NCBI GenBank assembly: GCA_043554545.1
Contig: CP121337.1
Coordinates: forward strand, 1,488,001-1,552,000
Source: UBA7330 sp043554545
Lineage (GTDB): Bacteria; Bacteroidota; Bacteroidia; Cytophagales; Cyclobacteriaceae
Length of the DNA: 64,000 nt
Reading direction: 5' to 3'
This document shows, piece after piece, positions 52,250 through 61,365 of the stretch (positions are counted from its first letter, which is position 1; every line of letters starts with the position of its first letter). Position numbers and translations under genes: made by a program. Below the pieces are notes generated by a model that did no database searches, was not told the DNA's origin, and was given only the letters and a program-made list of their open reading frames with translations.

Positions 52250-53550
52250 TACATCTTTCTGACCTTTCTTAGGAGGAAATCCATTTCCTTTTTTACTTCT
52301 GATACCGGAACCACATAGTTGTTATTCATCAGGCTGAATATAAGTGTTTTCCCACTCGATGTGATGAGATAACCACTTAGGTTGTGATTGTTAGACAGCG
52401 TGCCTGTTTTAGCATAAATAAAGGGAGGGTCGCTGGCATACCAATTTCTTAATGTGCCCGATTGGCCTCCAGCAGGAAAGATTCCTTTGATCGTTGCCCA
52501 ACTTTCAGTTTTATAAATCTCATTGAGTATGTTAACAAGGCTGAGCGGTGTGATTAGGTTATACCTGGAGAGTCCAGACCCATCATGCCATTGGATAGCA
52601 TTTTGATTGAAGGATGACCATTCCTGAAGCTTTAATTCCCTAAATTGATCTATGTTGTCATACCCTTTTCTAAGTGCAGCTTGAATGAGTAGTTGTTCTG
52701 CGAGAAAGTTGTCACTCGCTTGCATCATGTAGGACACCACATTAAATGTACTTTGATTATAAAACATATTGCCTGGCCTCAAAATTCTATCTGTTTTCAT
52801 GACTTCCCTGTTTAGGGTATCTGCTAACAGCCTTATTAACAGCTCCTCGCTATAATCAAATGGTATGTCCCGCTCAAAAGAGGAGCTTTCGTTTTCTGCC
52901 CAGACATTGAAAAGGTTATATTTAAGATCTCTACTGATATAGTTTTCTGGTTTCTCCCCGTAATTGATCTGTGTATATCCTTTAAAGAATTCTGGTGAGA
53001 CGGTCAAACTGTCGCTTCTTTTAGCGATTCTGATCATGTTGCCATAGATGGGGAACCAACTTCTTTCTGGCTGAAAGTTATATTGAAAATCATCCCATGC
53101 CCAGCCAGGACCAAATGCACTTAATGGAGTTTCAATGTTTTTAATAAAAAGATGACTTTTTGTCTTCAAGAATGATAATACTGGTTGTTCTTGAAATATG
53201 GGATTTAAAAAAGAAGGGTCACCAAATGGTTGAATAAATAATGAGTCTCCTGATTCCTGGTAGGAAAAGGATGGGAGAGAATCACCGAATGTTTGAAGAC
53301 AGGTCAAGGCTGTCAATATCTTCATGTTTGAAGCGGGTGTGAAGTTTAGGTTGGCGTTTTTTTGATACAGATAGGTGTCTTCAGCAGGGTCGTAAAGACA
53401 AAACCCGATAAAGTGGTCAGAGAGTATTTCTGATTTTTTTATGGTCCGGGTGACACTTAACTGCTGCGTAATTTGACAACTACATGTTATGATCAGTACC
53501 ATGGCTATGATCGCCATAAAGATGTGATTACGTAGGCTGTGTTTGGTCAT
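52246..53550 (-). CDS. dacB: D-alanyl-D-alanine carboxypeptidase/endopeptidase, PBP4 type
   Basis: About 434 residues from the ATG at 53550. A lipoprotein-like signal (IITCSC) precedes the serine-peptidase S13 fold. The SxxK motif is SNMK at 74-77, the SxN motif is in QASDNFLAEQL, and the KTG motif is in YAKTGTLSNNHN; a DGSGLSRYN block precedes it. It trims peptidoglycan crosslinks in the periplasm. An upstream Met at 53613 would add 21 residues with no better signal. A promoter resembling the consensus lies at 53571-53600. Confidence 0.88.
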   Translation of the reverse strand: MTKHSLRNHIFMAIIAMVLIITCSCQITQQLSVTRTIKKSEILSDHFIGFCLYDPAEDTYLYQKNANLNFTPASNMKILTALTCLQTFGDSLPSFSYQESGDSLFIQPFGDPSFLNPIFQEQPVLSFLKTKSHLFIKNIETPLSAFGPGWAWDDFQYNFQPERSWFPIYGNMIRIAKRSDSLTVSPEFFKGYTQINYGEKPENYISRDLKYNLFNVWAENESSSFERDIPFDYSEELLIRLLADTLNREVMKTDRILRPGNMFYNQSTFNVVSYMMQASDNFLAEQLLIQAALRKGYDNIDQFRELKLQEWSSFNQNAIQWHDGSGLSRYNLITPLSLVNILNEIYKTESWATIKGIFPAGGQSGTLRNWYASDPPFIYAKTGTLSNNHNLSGYLITSSGKTLIFSLMNNNYVVPVSEVKKEMDFLLRKVRKMY

Positions 53551-53570
53551 AAAGGTGATATCAACAAAAT

Positions 53571-53600
53571 TAAATATAGGGACACTAACAAAATATGCAA
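53571..53600 (-). promoter_or_regulatory. Bacteroidota-type promoter for dacB
   Basis: On the minus strand TTG (53598-53600), a 19-nt spacer, then TATATTTA (53571-53578), one base off TAnnTTTG. It lies about 20 nt before the ATG at 53550, which supports that start over the longer frame. Confidence 0.5.
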
Positions 53601-53691
53601 CAATAAATATCAATCCATGTGTTTTTTATGTTTTTCGATTTAATTTAGAATCCTAGTTAACCTAAGAATTTTAAACCGCTACCTTCACCAA

Positions 53692-54942
53692 ATGAGTATT
53701 CTTGATCTAATCACACTTCTGATATTTCTGGCGGCTGCCTTTACATTGATTAATATCACTGTACTCAAGCTTCCATCAACAATTGGACTGATGGCCATTG
53801 CGTTAATGATGTCAGTCGCTATTCTCGCCCTCGGGTTTGTATTTCCTTCTATTACGTCAGGGGCAGAACACATCATTGAAGAGTTTGACTTTCAGGAGGT
53901 CTTATTAAATGTGATGTTGAACTTTTTGCTTTTTGCAGGAGCACTTTCCACAGATCTTGGTAAACTAATGGAGGAAAGGTTGCCTGTGCTTATTTTGGCC
54001 ATAGGAAGCACCTTGATTTCCACATTTGTAGTGGGCATGTTGGTGTATTACATTTTCCCCTATTTGGGCTATCCGATAGATATGATCTACTGTTTCCTTT
54101 TTGGAGCATTAATTTCACCCACGGACCCTATTGCTGTCCTTTCACTTGTTAAGCAATTTGGTATTGCCAAAAACCTGGAGATCAAAATTGCAGGAGAGTC
54201 ACTGTTTAATGATGGTGTAGGCGTTGTGGTTTTCTTAACAATTCTTGGGATAGCAAAATCTGGAATGGAAAACTTTGAAGCTGCTGAGGTAGGACTTCTG
54301 TTTGGTCAGGAAGTGATAGGGGGAGTCTTGATGGGTGCGTTGTTGGGATATTTAGGATTCAGATTGCTTGATTTTATTGACAATGAGCATACCGAGCTCG
54401 AGGTATTAGTCACACTCACACTGGTTATGGTAGGCGGAAGATTTGCCGAAATCATACATGTATCAGCTCCTTTAGCGATGGTTGTTATGGGGCTTTTTAT
54501 TGGTAACCAGGGTAGAGATGAGAAACTTGCCAATGCAACCGGTGAATATGTATTTAAGTTCTGGCACTTGTTGGATGAAGCATTAAATGCGATACTATTC
54601 ATTCTCATTGGACTTGAAATGATCGTAATTGTACATTCTTTTGAAATTGGCAATTTGATCGTGGGCGCTGCCGGAATCGTGATTGTGTTGACTGCGAGGT
54701 TTATTGGAGTGTCAATTCCGATTACTATTATGAAGACATTTAGAACTTTTGAACCGAAAACTATTCAAATATTAACTTGGGGAGGCCTTCGTGGAGGAAT
54801 TTCTGTTGCATTAGCATTATCTTTGGCGAAAATTGATACGATTGACGTGGTCACAAAGGATATTATACTTTTTGTGACCTACTGTATCGTAGTTTTTTCA
54901 ATTTTGGTTCAGGGCTTAACGATTAAAGCGTTGTTGAAATAA
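53692..54942 (+). CDS. Na+/H+ antiporter (CPA1/NhaP type)
   Basis: 416 residues with 12-13 membrane segments. The CPA1 core motifs are visible: GALISPTDPIAVLSLVKQFGIAKNLEIKIAGESLFNDGVGVVVF carries the ion-binding Asp pair region, and ETKILTWGGLRGGISVALALS-type helices appear near the end (WGGLRGGISVALALSLAK). It exchanges sodium for protons and regulates pH and salinity. The GPP34 gene follows 34 nt later and probably shares the transcript. Confidence 0.92.
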   Translation: MSILDLITLLIFLAAAFTLINITVLKLPSTIGLMAIALMMSVAILALGFVFPSITSGAEHIIEEFDFQEVLLNVMLNFLLFAGALSTDLGKLMEERLPVLILAIGSTLISTFVVGMLVYYIFPYLGYPIDMIYCFLFGALISPTDPIAVLSLVKQFGIAKNLEIKIAGESLFNDGVGVVVFLTILGIAKSGMENFEAAEVGLLFGQEVIGGVLMGALLGYLGFRLLDFIDNEHTELEVLVTLTLVMVGGRFAEIIHVSAPLAMVVMGLFIGNQGRDEKLANATGEYVFKFWHLLDEALNAILFILIGLEMIVIVHSFEIGNLIVGAAGIVIVLTARFIGVSIPITIMKTFRTFEPKTIQILTWGGLRGGISVALALSLAKIDTIDVVTKDIILFVTYCIVVFSILVQGLTIKALLK

Positions 54943-54976
54943 TAATTATAGGACAAAAAGGAAAGTAAGAAATATT

Positions 54977-55606
54977 ATGAAATTAAGTATCGCAGAGGGA
55001 TTGTATTTGATAGCAATGGATGATGAAGAAGGGAGATTGCTATCTGCAGCAGAGAAAACGATTGTTCCCGCACTTATAAGTGCTTGTATACTTGAGTTGC
55101 ACCTATTAAAAAAGGTACAATTAATCAATAGTAAAATAACGGTATTAGAGTCTACTGGAACAGGCAATGGTATTTTGGATAATGTTCTGAAAAAGTTAAA
55201 AACTGGCGGTGATTTTATTGATACGGTTGAGCATCTTGCTCACCACTTTAAAGACATCCAGCATGACTTAAATGAATTATTGATTCAGCGAGGTATCTTG
55301 AAGAAGGAAGCAACTAAACTGATGTGGATTCCACTTTCTGAACGACTTGACAATGCAAATTATGGGTTTGAACAGGAGATCAGGAATGGTTTGAAGGTAA
55401 TTGTTTTTAAGGATGCGAAACCATCACCTGCTTTCGTTATTTTATTGTCCTTAATTTTTGATTGTAATATTCTGGATGAGGTATTCAAGGATAAAGATGA
55501 ATTGGTTGACGCGGTTAAAAAGGCCAAAGATATTGTTAATTCACCTGAGATTGACACGCAGATTTCTATCTCACTCAAGGAATTGAAATCTCATTTCGGT
55601 AAGTAG
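54977..55606 (+). CDS. GPP34 (GOLPH3/VPS74-like) phosphoprotein family
   Basis: 209 residues. It matches the GPP34 family: LSIAEGLYLIAMDDEEGRLL at the start, then ALISACILELHLLKKVQL, and later LIQRGILKKEATKLMW and LILSLIFDCNILDEVF-type helices. In eukaryotes the family binds PI4P at the Golgi, and in bacteria its role is largely unknown. Pairing with a sodium/proton antiporter suggests a membrane-surface function. The function is not visible from sequence. Confidence 0.85.
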   Translation: MKLSIAEGLYLIAMDDEEGRLLSAAEKTIVPALISACILELHLLKKVQLINSKITVLESTGTGNGILDNVLKKLKTGGDFIDTVEHLAHHFKDIQHDLNELLIQRGILKKEATKLMWIPLSERLDNANYGFEQEIRNGLKVIVFKDAKPSPAFVILLSLIFDCNILDEVFKDKDELVDAVKKAKDIVNSPEIDTQISISLKELKSHFGK

Positions 55607-55609
55607 GGG

Positions 55610-56053
55610 CTAGTTATCAATTTGGTTTTGAAATTCATTCTTTTCAAGGCTATTTAGTTCCTGTTTTTGCTGGTCAAGGTAATTATTTAATAACGCTTTA
55701 TCTTGATCTGCAAGTTCATCCATAGATGTACCAGTCAAATTGAATAGAATTTGTAGCTGGTAATCCCTGATTGTTTTAAGATAGGCAAGTACGGTATCTT
55801 GTTTTTCTACCAATTTGTTAGCGCGAAATGCCATGAAGCCAAAACCTTCGTGCGGATTGTTATTATCTTTTTCTAAAATGAGGTATTCAATACCATCAAC
55901 AATAATGGTGTCAAAATGGAAGACAATGTCCTCATGGATTTCCCTGGGTTTAAATTGCTCTCCTTCATTGATGTCTTTGTTTTCACAAGAAGTAGAATAT
56001 AAGGCCATCATCGCTAACACTACCAAAATAAAGAATAGATCTAGCTTCTTCAT
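55610..56053 (-). CDS. Lipoprotein of unknown function
   Basis: 147 residues with a lipoprotein signal (STSC, Cys23) followed by ENKDINEG. The remainder is a mixed domain (IVFHFDTIIVDGIEYLILEKDNNNPHEGFGFMAFRANKLVEKQDTVLAYLKTI) and a C-terminal helical Gln/Asn/Leu-rich tail. I recognise no family. Its ATG overlaps the stop of the K+ channel gene on the same strand (ATGA), so the two are translated together. Confidence 0.65.
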   Translation of the reverse strand: MKKLDLFFILVVLAMMALYSTSCENKDINEGEQFKPREIHEDIVFHFDTIIVDGIEYLILEKDNNNPHEGFGFMAFRANKLVEKQDTVLAYLKTIRDYQLQILFNLTGTSMDELADQDKALLNNYLDQQKQELNSLEKNEFQNQIDN

Positions 56054-57144
56054 ACATCATTACTTTTAATATTGATTTGACCCTCGTCAACACCGAAAAC
56101 CTTTTTAATTAGTTTGAAAGCTTTACCATTCATGATGATTATCAGGTAGTCGCCTACACTGATCCTTAGGTCACCCAAAGGATTCTTCAACAATCGCTTT
56201 TTTCCAAACTTATCTTTTTTAGTTATACCCACAAGTACCCCATTGTACTTGGTTTTCAGGTCAAAAAACACTTCCTGGTAGGGCTTTCCAACGTAGGGGT
56301 TAGTGCTTATCACTCTGATTTGTTTCATGTCATAGTCTGCATCTTCTTTTGCAACTGACATAATATCCTCGCTGTAGGTAGCTACATCCGGCTCAAACAT
56401 GTAAGAGGCCAATAACTTGGATGAGATCTCAAATTTTGAAATGGTATTAGTAACACCTGCGGCAAGAAAAGTATTCTTAAGATCTCCGTTATCAAGTGTT
56501 AGTACATATTCTAATTCGGGAAAGATCTTTTTCATATTCAGGATGTAGACCAGTTTTTCGGTATCAGTTTTCAGGTTAACAAATACAATATGAGAAGAGC
56601 TAATATTTACCTTCTTAAGGAATTCATGGTTGTTTATCTCAGAATAGAGAACAAAAACACTTTTAGCGCTATATTTTTCTCGAATGAAGGAAATATCTTC
56701 CCGATCATCAGTTACAACAGCAACATCTCTTCCTACATTTATGAGTTGATCGAGTACCATTTTACCAAAATCGTTCCAACCGATGATGACTGCATGCCCA
56801 CTCATTTTAGTTCCATTGTGTCCCAGGTGTTTTTCTTCCTTTATAGTTGCCATAAGATTTGTTATTTGCCCAATGAATATTCCATATACTCCTATGCTTG
56901 TTATGATGAAAATATATCCAATAACCCTTCCAAAAATAGTAGCTGGTACCAGATCTCCATAGCCAACAGTGGTAAGTGTTGTAAGTGAATACCAGATAGC
57001 GTTTGGATAATCAACGATTGTTGCTTGTTTGCTATCTTTTTCTACATAAATCAGTAGACTGATTAGCACAAAATATATAAGGAAGGCGCTAACAATCCCA
57101 ATTAGAATTTTTAGCTGATTATTCTTAGAAATGTTGACGATCAT
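56050..57144 (-). CDS. Two-helix potassium channel with RCK domain
   Basis: 364 residues. Two membrane helices flank a pore loop with the K+ selectivity filter TVGYGD at 59-64. An RCK/TrkA-N domain follows, with an atypical nucleotide loop (IIGWNDFGKMVLDQL, GxNDFG rather than GxGxxG, similar to MthK). A C-terminal RCK-C half includes VGKPYQEVFFDLKTKYNGVLVGI. This is an MthK-like gated channel. A -7 promoter element TATATTTG lies upstream at 57166-57173. It is co-translated with a lipoprotein gene. Confidence 0.93.
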   Translation of the reverse strand: MIVNISKNNQLKILIGIVSAFLIYFVLISLLIYVEKDSKQATIVDYPNAIWYSLTTLTTVGYGDLVPATIFGRVIGYIFIITSIGVYGIFIGQITNLMATIKEEKHLGHNGTKMSGHAVIIGWNDFGKMVLDQLINVGRDVAVVTDDREDISFIREKYSAKSVFVLYSEINNHEFLKKVNISSSHIVFVNLKTDTEKLVYILNMKKIFPELEYVLTLDNGDLKNTFLAAGVTNTISKFEISSKLLASYMFEPDVATYSEDIMSVAKEDADYDMKQIRVISTNPYVGKPYQEVFFDLKTKYNGVLVGITKKDKFGKKRLLKNPLGDLRISVGDYLIIIMNGKAFKLIKKVFGVDEGQINIKSNDV

Positions 57145-57165
57145 AGTGTTTGTTTACCAACAGAC

Positions 57166-57173
57166 CAAATATA
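57166..57173 (-). promoter_or_regulatory. -7 promoter element for the K+ channel gene
   Basis: TATATTTG on the minus strand matches TAnnTTTG exactly, 21 nt upstream of the ATG. No clear TTTG is seen at -33. Confidence 0.45.
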
Positions 57174-57353
57174 AGTAAAGTGATGGTTAACTTTTTAAAC
57201 CTAAGTAATATTCAAAACTGCTTACAAACAGCTCAATTTGTAAATTTTCAAGGAATTATAAAATATTCAAGAGCAAAGATGGTTTTTTGCTATAAAAATC
57301 GTGTTCTTTTTAAAATAATAGCTTTTATTTGAATTTCTTTTCAAAACATTCAT

Positions 57354-59138
57354 ATGAGACATACTTACGATTATGGCGTTATCGGAAACTGCGCCTTTAT
57401 AGCACACATTAATAAGAATACAAATATTTCCTGGATGTGCTGGCCCAGGTTTGATAGCAGCTTCATTTTTGGTGGATTGTTAGACAATGATAAAGGTGGT
57501 GAGTTTTCAATCAATCCTATAAATAATAATCAGGTAAGTAACAAGCAGTATTATATTGAAAATACTAACATCCTATGCACGGAGGTTGAAACAGAAGGAG
57601 GAATGTATCGGGTGACTGATTTTGCTCCCAGGTTCTATCAGACAGACAGGTACTACAAGCCACTCATGCTGATTAGAAAGATTGAACGTTTGAAAGGCAA
57701 CCCCAGGATTGTTGTCAAGTGCAAACCAAAAGGTGAGTATGGTAAGATCGATCCGGAAAGCAGTATGGGTAGTAATCATATTAGGTTTCTTGGTTTAGGC
57801 GCTCATGTGAGGTTGACAACTAACATACCTTTAAATTATGTAGCTGATGAGCAGGGGTTTGTCTTAAATGAAAATAAGTACATGGTGCTTACTTATGGCC
57901 CTCCCTTGGAGGCAGGCCTGGAGGAGACAGCTGAGCTGTTTCTGAACAAGACTAAGAGTTACTGGCGCAACTGGATCAAGACCGCTCACATTGTTAATTT
58001 CTATCAACGTGAGGCGATTAGGTCGGCGCTCACTTTAAAGATCCATCAATACGAAGATACAGGAGCAATAATTGCTGCTGCAACTACAAGTTTACCTGAG
58101 TCTCCAGGTAGTACAAGAAACTGGGATTATCGTTATTGTTGGATGAGAGATACATACTATACCCTTAATGCTTTCAACAGTATTGGTCACTTTGAAGAGT
58201 CAGAAAAGTATTTTCATTATATCCTTAACACGACAATCGAAGAAGCCGAGCGATATCAGCCACTTTATGGAATTACAGGTAAAAAATACCTGGATGAGGT
58301 TGAGATTCCTTTGGAGGGATATCAAGGAAATAAGCCAGTTAGGGTAGGGAATGAAGCATATACACATATTCAAAATGATGTGTATGGACAGGTATTGGTT
58401 TCATTATTGCCATTGTATTCTGACAAACGAATTATTTTCACCGAGCGTTTTGATTCTACAGAGTTGGTAGTGAAAACACTCGACATGATTGAAAAGACTT
58501 TTGATGAAGCCGATGCCGGGTTGTGGGAATTTCGAAACCTGAAGCAGCATCATTGCTACACGTATCTTTTTCATTGGGCAGGTAGCAGCGCAGCGGTTAA
58601 AATTGCTGGAGTGATCAAAGATCAGAAGATGGGAGAAAAGGCAAGTCATCTAAGAAAGCGGGCGGCGGAGATGATTGAAAAATGCTATGTTCCACAAAAG
58701 AAAGGATATTCTCAGGCGGTTGGTGTAGACCGCATGGATGCCAGTACTCTGCAGTTGATAATGATGAAATACCTGGATGGTAATACGGATGCTGCAAAAG
58801 ATCACCTGAAAGCAATGGAAAAAGAGCTACATGCCAAAAACGGGCTCTTTTACAGATATAAGCACCAGGATGATTTTGGTGAGCCAGAAACAACATTTCT
58901 TATATGCGCTTTTTGGTATATAGAGGCATTGGCTTGCGTGGGTAGGGTAGATGAGGCAATCAAATACTTTGAGAATGTTATCTCACATTCAAATCATTTA
59001 GGACTGCTATCAGAGGATGTAAATGAAAATGATGGAAGCATGTGGGGAAACTTTCCTCAAGCTTATAGCCATGTAGGTCTGCTGAATGCAGCACACAGGA
59101 TTGCAATAAAAATAGATAAGCCAAACTTTCTGTATTAG
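57354..59138 (+). CDS. Glycoside hydrolase family 15 (trehalase/glucoamylase type)
   Basis: 594 residues. N-terminal beta-domain (YDYGVIGNCAFIAHINKNTNISWMCWPRFDSSFIFGGLLDNDKGGEFSI) and an (alpha/alpha)6 barrel from about residue 215. It has the GH15 motif GSTRNWDYRYCWMRDTYYTLNAF and GLWEFRN; the likely acid Glu is in this WEFR motif. The late block LLSEDVNENDGSMWGNFPQAYSHVGLLNAA holds the likely base. The QNDVYGQVL segment has Gln where many relatives have Glu (YGE). It ends 2 nt before the stop of the convergent trehalose synthesis gene, suggesting trehalose as the substrate. Confidence 0.85.
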   Translation: MRHTYDYGVIGNCAFIAHINKNTNISWMCWPRFDSSFIFGGLLDNDKGGEFSINPINNNQVSNKQYYIENTNILCTEVETEGGMYRVTDFAPRFYQTDRYYKPLMLIRKIERLKGNPRIVVKCKPKGEYGKIDPESSMGSNHIRFLGLGAHVRLTTNIPLNYVADEQGFVLNENKYMVLTYGPPLEAGLEETAELFLNKTKSYWRNWIKTAHIVNFYQREAIRSALTLKIHQYEDTGAIIAAATTSLPESPGSTRNWDYRYCWMRDTYYTLNAFNSIGHFEESEKYFHYILNTTIEEAERYQPLYGITGKKYLDEVEIPLEGYQGNKPVRVGNEAYTHIQNDVYGQVLVSLLPLYSDKRIIFTERFDSTELVVKTLDMIEKTFDEADAGLWEFRNLKQHHCYTYLFHWAGSSAAVKIAGVIKDQKMGEKASHLRKRAAEMIEKCYVPQKKGYSQAVGVDRMDASTLQLIMMKYLDGNTDAAKDHLKAMEKELHAKNGLFYRYKHQDDFGEPETTFLICAFWYIEALACVGRVDEAIKYFENVISHSNHLGLLSEDVNENDGSMWGNFPQAYSHVGLLNAAHRIAIKIDKPNFLY

Positions 59139-59140
59139 GA

Positions 59141-61312
59141 TTAAACCAGGCTAGATAATAGACTACGGATTTCTTCAAAGTCTGTTACCCGGTATTTAGC
59201 TGCTGATGAAGTGCTTCCTACTTTAATCGTATAGGCTTCTGATGGCATGACTTTGAATGTGTCCTCATCGGTCCAGTCATCGCCGCATGCCATGATAAAG
59301 TTTGCATTATACTTTCTAAGCCAATCCTTAGCTGCTTTTCCTTTATCTACCTCTGAGTTTTTAATTTCAACTACTTTGTTACCTTCGAGTACCTTGAGGT
59401 TCTTGTCATTTGCGATGTATTTCAAGTGACTGGTAAGTTCCCTTGTTCTGGCCTCACCTAAACCAGTCTCTACTTTGCGGTAGTGCCATACGAGTGAATA
59501 ATCTTTGCGTTCTACAAAACTTCCAGGTGTTCGATCAACATAACCTTCTAAAACAGTCATGAATTCGTCTTTCCAGGTATCAGTAAGCTGGGTAATGGTT
59601 CTCCATTCCTTTTTACCTTCTTTCAGCCAGATTCCATGCTCTGCGATGATGTCCAAATTGAACGGCTTCAACCAATTTTCTAAGGTATTTCTTCCTCTTC
59701 CACTGATAACAACTACTTTGTTTTTTTCGTCCGCGGTAAGCTTCGTTAGGATTTTTGTGAGTTGTCTATCAGGTTTGGTGAGATCCGGGTTACTGTTGAA
59801 ACCAACGAGTGTTCCATCATAATCCAGAAAGATGAGTCGTTTCTTCGCCTGGTCGTAATCACGTTTGATATCATTGAGGATATCATCATCTACCAGTTTA
59901 GTTTCAAGTGATTTCTGTTCGGTTTTAATGTACTCAAGGCGTTCCATAAAGAGGCTTACCCAATGATGGATGTTGTATCGTTTCAGTGACTTCTGCATGA
60001 CAGCCATATGCTGAACCTGATGCTTTTCGGGCATGGATAAAGCTTTCTTTAAGGCTTGGACCAATTCATTTATATCATTTGGATTGATTAGCAGTGCATC
60101 AGAAAGCTCTTTGGAAGAGCCTGCCATCTCACTTAAGATAAGTACACCTTTTTGATCTAATTTGGAGGCAATAAATTCCTTACAGACCAGGTTCATACCA
60201 TCTCTCATTGGGGTGACAAGTGCTACTTCGGCCATTCGATAAAAAGCGGACAGGGCAGGGAGCGGAAAAGAACGATAAAAATAATGAATTGGTGTCCAGT
60301 TAAGCCGTGCATATTGACCATTTATCCTACCTACAAGCAGATCTATCTCCTCTTTCAATTCCTTGTACTTACCCACCTGATCTCTTGATGGAACAACAAC
60401 CATAAGCAATGATACTTTCTCCCTATATTCGGGATATGTCTTCAGGAATAGTTCAAAAGCCTTGAGTCTTTGTGGAATTCCTTTGGAGTAGTCCAACCGG
60501 TCAATAGATAATATCAACCTTGAACTACCTACTGACGTTCGGTATCTTACCTCACGTGCTAAGGTTTCCGGGGAAGCTGCAGCCTGAGCATATTTATCAT
60601 AATCTATACCCATTGGCAGGGCATCTGCCATGACAATTCGGTTATTGACGTTGATTCGTCCATTGGAATTCCCAATCCCAGCCAGTCTGTTTACAGACGA
60701 CAGGAAGTGCCTCATATCGTCATAGGTATGAAATCCCAACAAATCGGAACCAAGCATGCCTTCGAGAATTTCTCTTCTCCATGGAAGCATACGAAAGGAT
60801 TCATAAGAAGGGAAGGGGATGTGTAAGAAAAAACCAATGCTTGCCTTAGGTGCTGATTCCCTGATCATTTGCGGTAAAAGCAATAATTGATAGTCATGTA
60901 TCCAGACTGTATCATCAGGCTCAAGAACACTTTGTATTTCTTTTGCAAATTTCTTATTTACTTTTTGATAGGCCTTCCATAAGTTGTCGTCGTACTCTGT
61001 ATACTGATTGAAGTAGTGAAAATTGGGCCACAGTGTTTCATTACTAAAACCTTCGTAATACTCTTCAATCTCAGTAGGAGTAAGAAATACAGGACGCATG
61101 TTTTCATCTGCCAGTTGCTTGGTTATCGAACGTCTCTTTTCTGTATTTGCCACTGCCATTCCTGGCCAACCAATCCATATATTCCCTCCTTTCTTATAGA
61201 TAGAGCCCAGACCGGTTGCCAATCCACCCTCACTTGGCTTAAACGCATAGTCTCCATTTTTCTCTTCAATCTTAACAGGAAGTCGATTTGAAACAATGAT
61301 CGTTTTAGCCAT
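59141..61312 (-). CDS. otsAB: Fused trehalose-6-phosphate synthase / phosphatase
   Basis: 723 residues. The GT20 synthase domain (about 1-470) has TIIVSNRLPVKIEEKNGDYAFKPSEGGLATGL at its start, with VWIHDYQLLLLPQMI and ALVTPMRDGMNLVCKEFIA further on. A HAD-type trehalose-6-phosphate phosphatase (about 500-723) contains LIFLDYDGTLVGF and MACGDDWTDEDTFKVM. It makes trehalose from UDP-glucose and glucose 6-phosphate in one polypeptide, as in yeast and some Bacteroidota. Trehalose is a compatible solute, which fits a saline habitat. Confidence 0.93.
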   Translation of the reverse strand: MAKTIIVSNRLPVKIEEKNGDYAFKPSEGGLATGLGSIYKKGGNIWIGWPGMAVANTEKRRSITKQLADENMRPVFLTPTEIEEYYEGFSNETLWPNFHYFNQYTEYDDNLWKAYQKVNKKFAKEIQSVLEPDDTVWIHDYQLLLLPQMIRESAPKASIGFFLHIPFPSYESFRMLPWRREILEGMLGSDLLGFHTYDDMRHFLSSVNRLAGIGNSNGRINVNNRIVMADALPMGIDYDKYAQAAASPETLAREVRYRTSVGSSRLILSIDRLDYSKGIPQRLKAFELFLKTYPEYREKVSLLMVVVPSRDQVGKYKELKEEIDLLVGRINGQYARLNWTPIHYFYRSFPLPALSAFYRMAEVALVTPMRDGMNLVCKEFIASKLDQKGVLILSEMAGSSKELSDALLINPNDINELVQALKKALSMPEKHQVQHMAVMQKSLKRYNIHHWVSLFMERLEYIKTEQKSLETKLVDDDILNDIKRDYDQAKKRLIFLDYDGTLVGFNSNPDLTKPDRQLTKILTKLTADEKNKVVVISGRGRNTLENWLKPFNLDIIAEHGIWLKEGKKEWRTITQLTDTWKDEFMTVLEGYVDRTPGSFVERKDYSLVWHYRKVETGLGEARTRELTSHLKYIANDKNLKVLEGNKVVEIKNSEVDKGKAAKDWLRKYNANFIMACGDDWTDEDTFKVMPSEAYTIKVGSTSSAAKYRVTDFEEIRSLLSSLV

Positions 61313-61365
61313 AGAAAATGTTATTTATTAATTGTTAGGACAAATATTTTACTGTTACTCTTAAA

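Noticed and set aside
57354..59138. Loss of activity in GH15 because of Gln in YGQ
   Set aside because: Other catalytic-type motifs (WEFR, LLSED) are intact; the substitution alone does not show inactivation.
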